From positions 123,252 through 187,251 of the forward strand of contig JAQWRV010000007.1 in the NCBI GenBank assembly GCA_029243545.1: a stretch of DNA of 64,000 nucleotides, in the 5' to 3' direction. The stretch's first letter is position 1, and every line of letters starts with the position of its first letter. The notes beneath the pieces were generated by a model. It was given only the letters and a program-made list of their open reading frames with translations. It was not told the DNA's origin and did no database searches. This document shows, one piece after another, positions 61,492 to 64,000 of this stretch. A program made the translations under genes and the position numbers. The DNA is from Rhodospirillaceae bacterium. Lineage in GTDB: Bacteria > Pseudomonadota > Alphaproteobacteria > Rhodospirillales > Rhodospirillaceae.

Positions 61492-62961
61492 TCAAATGTA
61501 GGTCCAACCTCTATATTGTCGGCCTGCGACGCGATCGGGCATCAAGGTCGGCAAGTCAGTCTCGGTAGAGATGTCAGCAAGAACCATTTCAGCCTCGCGA
61601 ATGACCTCTTCCTCGTCCCAAACGGTCGAACGGCCGCCCTCTAAAAGTTTTTGGCCTTCGACAAAAACCGTGTCGACCGCATCTACTCCGCCCGCCCAAA
61701 CCAGAATTCCGAGTGTGCGGCGATCTTGTTGTGTGGGGCGCATGGTCGCGCGATTAAGGTCGGCAATCACACAGTCGGCTGCTTTACCGACTTCAAGACT
61801 ACCAGTGACGTCATCCATAAAGAGTGTGCGCGCACTTCCGAGCGATGCCATCTCGATCACTGTTTCACTTGTCGCCCAGTGATGGACGTCGGGCACCGGT
61901 ATCCCTTCCCTCCGTTCTTTCAAAACTGCAAGATTCTGGGCAAGAATGACATGACGCATAATCTCAAAAATATTCTGACTGTCAGAAACCATCGGCCCGT
62001 CCGTGCCTATACCTGGAATGACTCCGCGAGCCAGAAAATTATGAACTGGAAGGCCGGCGGCATCAAATTGACGCAGCATGGGAACAAACCCAACACGGCC
62101 GTCTCGTTCTGCAAGGATATCAATTTCATCGATGCGTACATTTACCGCTTTCCCAGCATACATAGGCCGGTCCAAAACACCGAAATCACGATAGTACTCG
62201 ACCTGACCTCCCATATACCCGCGTGCTTGAAGGGCTTTACCGCCGGAGTTATCGGTCATGTCCACGTCTAAGCGAATATCCATGGCAGCGCTTGCTTCGG
62301 CGATGCGGCGCATGTCGTCCGGATCAGCGAGATATTGGTAATTGAGAAACCCCGTCGCGATTTCAAGCCGGGAAGAGTCAAACTTTGCTTTAAGCCGCTC
62401 CACTTCTTTCAAACCGCCATCAACAGTTTCACGGTCTGCCTCGGGTACTTTGTCGCCGTTGACGATACAGCGGCACAGAAAACCACGCAGTCCGGACTCA
62501 TCCAGCGCACGCCAGGCCCCGTCGGCAGAGAATCGCTGCGCGTTGGTAAAGTGCTCGTCGTGCGTCCCGATGTACCCAGCCTGGGTCAGTTCCAAAGCAT
62601 GGAGGCGTGCAAGGCGGTAGCTACGTTCTTCGTCCAAGCGACTGGCAACCAGAGCTTGCTGTTTGAGTAACGCAGCAATCGCCGCCGGGAAGTCGAGCAC
62701 TGGCCAGCGGTCGTCGTTGTAGCCGCGAAAAAAAACCTGAGTCAGATGATTGTGGGCATTCAAGAATCCGGGGAGAACGACTTTGCCAGCGCAATCGATT
62801 GTCTCACTGGCTTCAACAGTACATTCCGACATAGGTCCAACTGCTGTGATCCTTCCTTCATAAAAAGCCACATAGCCATCCGTGAACACCCGTCGCTCCT
62901 GATCCACCGTAACGACGTAGGCATTTTTCAGAAGCGTATCTGCTGCCAGCGGTTCAGGCAT
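61492..62961 (-). CDS. amidohydrolase superfamily protein with altered metal site
   Basis: 489 residues with the plan of the ATZ/TRZ/cytosine-deaminase branch: a beta-sandwich of both ends, then a barrel. LNAHNHLTQVFFRG gives the H70-x-H72 pair, and GIGTDGPM gives D321. The middle barrel His positions differ: where HxxE is expected the sequence reads LDVDMTDN (232-237), and where HxxH is expected it reads KAVNVRIDE (271-279). So the usual zinc or iron site is incomplete. The C-terminal LEVGKAADCVIADLN is standard. Either it uses another metal arrangement or it has lost deaminase activity. It is cytoplasmic and convergent with the CMD-like gene. Confidence 0.85.
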   Translation of the reverse strand: MPEPLAADTLLKNAYVVTVDQERRVFTDGYVAFYEGRITAVGPMSECTVEASETIDCAGKVVLPGFLNAHNHLTQVFFRGYNDDRWPVLDFPAAIAALLKQQALVASRLDEERSYRLARLHALELTQAGYIGTHDEHFTNAQRFSADGAWRALDESGLRGFLCRCIVNGDKVPEADRETVDGGLKEVERLKAKFDSSRLEIATGFLNYQYLADPDDMRRIAEASAAMDIRLDVDMTDNSGGKALQARGYMGGQVEYYRDFGVLDRPMYAGKAVNVRIDEIDILAERDGRVGFVPMLRQFDAAGLPVHNFLARGVIPGIGTDGPMVSDSQNIFEIMRHVILAQNLAVLKERREGIPVPDVHHWATSETVIEMASLGSARTLFMDDVTGSLEVGKAADCVIADLNRATMRPTQQDRRTLGILVWAGGVDAVDTVFVEGQKLLEGGRSTVWDEEEVIREAEMVLADISTETDLPTLMPDRVAGRQYRGWTYI

Positions 62962-63375
62962 AGTAAACTTCTAGCCTATTCAGGAGCGTTTCATCTAGAT
63001 TTCTGACGCGCATCATTTGTACCCTATCCTATATTCTCAGTCAGTCTCGCACACTCCTGGCCTGCACCCAAAACTCGCTCCAGCTATAAAGAGAGGGTCC
63101 GGTTAATCGAATCCAGCAGAATTCTTTAGTAAGCTGCTGGGCAGAAAAATTGGATGTAAGGTCGTTTGTTCGCTTCGCTCAGATGGCTACAGGCATCCGT
63201 TTTAAACGAGGGAGTCAGGTCTCAAAGAACCCAATACAAATTGGAATCAGGTTCAACGGACCACGATACACCTTCAGGTGTGAACACTGACGGCCTAAGG
63301 CGGCTGTTTCTTTTTGCCAGGCTTAGCCAAGCACGGCGAGCATGACGAGCCCCATCTACTCTTCGTTACAACACA
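62962..63375. other. gap, nothing definite
   Basis: About 410 bases between the amidohydrolase and the RTX-like gene. No gene, repeat or clear terminator is seen. Confidence 0.5.
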
Positions 63376-64000
63376 CTAAGCGGCGAAGTATATATCGTCG
63401 TCGACCAGCTTGGTTCCACTATTGAAGGAAGCGATGATGGTATAGCCCCCTTCGTCCTTACCATTTGCATCGTGGTACAGCGCTGAGTCCGCCTCGGAAT
63501 AAACAAGGGCCGGACCACCGTTGAGGTAAGCTACATTTAACCCAGCATTTATGCCGTTGTAAGCCTCTGCAATAACAGAGAAATTTTTACCCTCTACTGC
63601 CATGCCGGTTTCAAACCCGAAGGCTGCACCAAGCAGAAGGGAATCTTCACCGGACGTGAATTCTGCAAACATGTAGCCGGGCTCAGCAAGGCCATTGAGC
63701 ACAAATGTATCGGCCCCCTCACCACCGATCACGACTTCCATACCAGGACCGCCATCAATGGTAATCACGCTAGTGTTAGTGGTGTCGAGGCTGTTGGTCT
63801 TGATGGTAGCCGAGTGCGCGTTCACCTCGACAATACTTGATTTGCTGATCGTGCCACTGACAGTAGAGCCACCGCCACCAAGATCATGCCCAGGATCCTG
63901 ATCACCTCTATCTAACGCGCCTTGAGCTCTAGTGACAGTGCCAGCAGGCGGATCATCTTTCACATCGCCAGGACTCGTAAATGTTGGCGGATCATCAGCT
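63376..64000 (-). CDS. RTX-like secreted protein, C-terminal part
   Basis: The frame is open to the right edge, so only the last 207 or so residues are seen. A linker with two DDPP-containing Pro/Thr-rich units (DDPPTFTSPGDV, DDPPAGTV) leads to a Gly run and an RTX-like nonapeptide region, GGPGMEVVIGGEGADTFVLNG. The end has alternating hydrophobic and acidic residues (FNSGTKLVDDDIYFAA), like the C-terminal signal for type I secretion. It should bind calcium outside the cell. Which activity the missing part has cannot be told. Confidence 0.75.
   Translation of the reverse strand, partial: ADDPPTFTSPGDVKDDPPAGTVTRAQGALDRGDQDPGHDLGGGGSTVSGTISKSSIVEVNAHSATIKTNSLDTTNTSVITIDGGPGMEVVIGGEGADTFVLNGLAEPGYMFAEFTSGEDSLLLGAAFGFETGMAVEGKNFSVIAEAYNGINAGLNVAYLNGGPALVYSEADSALYHDANGKDEGGYTIIASFNSGTKLVDDDIYFAA

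Overview
The window looks like a chromosomal piece of a free-living, aerobic, probably marine or soil alphaproteobacterium. This is inferred from an NDUFS4-type complex I accessory protein, a DUF6481 protein, an Mpo1-like DUF962 protein, many Tat- and Sec-exported redox proteins, and the general codon and G+C character. I see no ribosomal operon, CRISPR array, prophage or intact insertion sequence. Two tRNA genes are present: Arg-TCT and Pro-TGG.

Layout. 1-1.03 kb: the end of an alpha/beta hydrolase and a secreted protein of unknown role. 1.0-2.0 kb: a hexanucleotide repeat inside what looks like a broken PEP-CTERM tail, then a class I cytochrome c. 2.4-6.8 kb: an RND efflux adaptor and permease. 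6.8-13.4 kb: an Mpo1-like membrane protein, a YheT-type hydrolase, two exported NAD(P)-fold proteins, an Npt-like transporter and a histidine-rich membrane protein. 13.6-21.6 kb: a TonB-dependent receptor, an exported short-chain dehydrogenase, the two tRNAs around the NDUFS4-like gene, a Tat-exported hydrolase, an MDR oxidoreductase, a DUF1838 protein and DUF6481. 22.5-28.5 kb: a two-subunit molybdopterin enzyme resembling pyrogallol transhydroxylase, with an extra SCP2-like domain, and a Tat-exported berberine-bridge-type FAD oxidase.

28.5-37.2 kb is the most system-like part. Five translationally coupled or tightly packed genes (unknown secreted protein, DUF1592-type lipoprotein with a CxxCH haem motif, Tat-exported DUF1552 protein, three-unit Y-X4-D secreted repeat protein, CHRD protein) read on the minus strand. 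Just upstream in the same direction lies a secreted cytochrome c / aldose dehydrogenase fusion, and upstream of that a DUF192 protein. Together they suggest a periplasmic oxidation module whose substrate is unknown.

37.3-44.7 kb is a ten-gene, almost gapless Mrp/Mnh-type cation-proton antiporter cluster. It has three NuoL/M/N-type subunits and no full-length MnhA. 45.6-49.3 kb carries dusA and pepN. 49.7-57.9 kb carries an O-antigen-ligase-like protein, an exported COG4798-type methyltransferase, an aldehyde dehydrogenase convergent with a beta-hydroxyacid dehydrogenase, a paraoxonase-like protein, a LysM-like coiled-coil protein and an orphan TRAP solute receptor. 58-59.6 kb is gene-poor and looks decayed. 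59.6-64 kb carries a repressor with a defective S24 domain, a carboxymuconolactone-decarboxylase-like protein, a divergent amidohydrolase and the end of an RTX-like protein that runs out of the window.

Several reading frames too short for ordinary gene callers were found by eye in the gaps. They are listed with modest confidence: a 32-residue membrane protein, a 56-residue secreted peptide, a 59-residue protein-like frame, a 92-codon remnant, a truncated hydrolase start and a stop-interrupted frame. All family assignments are from motif recognition; no database search was possible.
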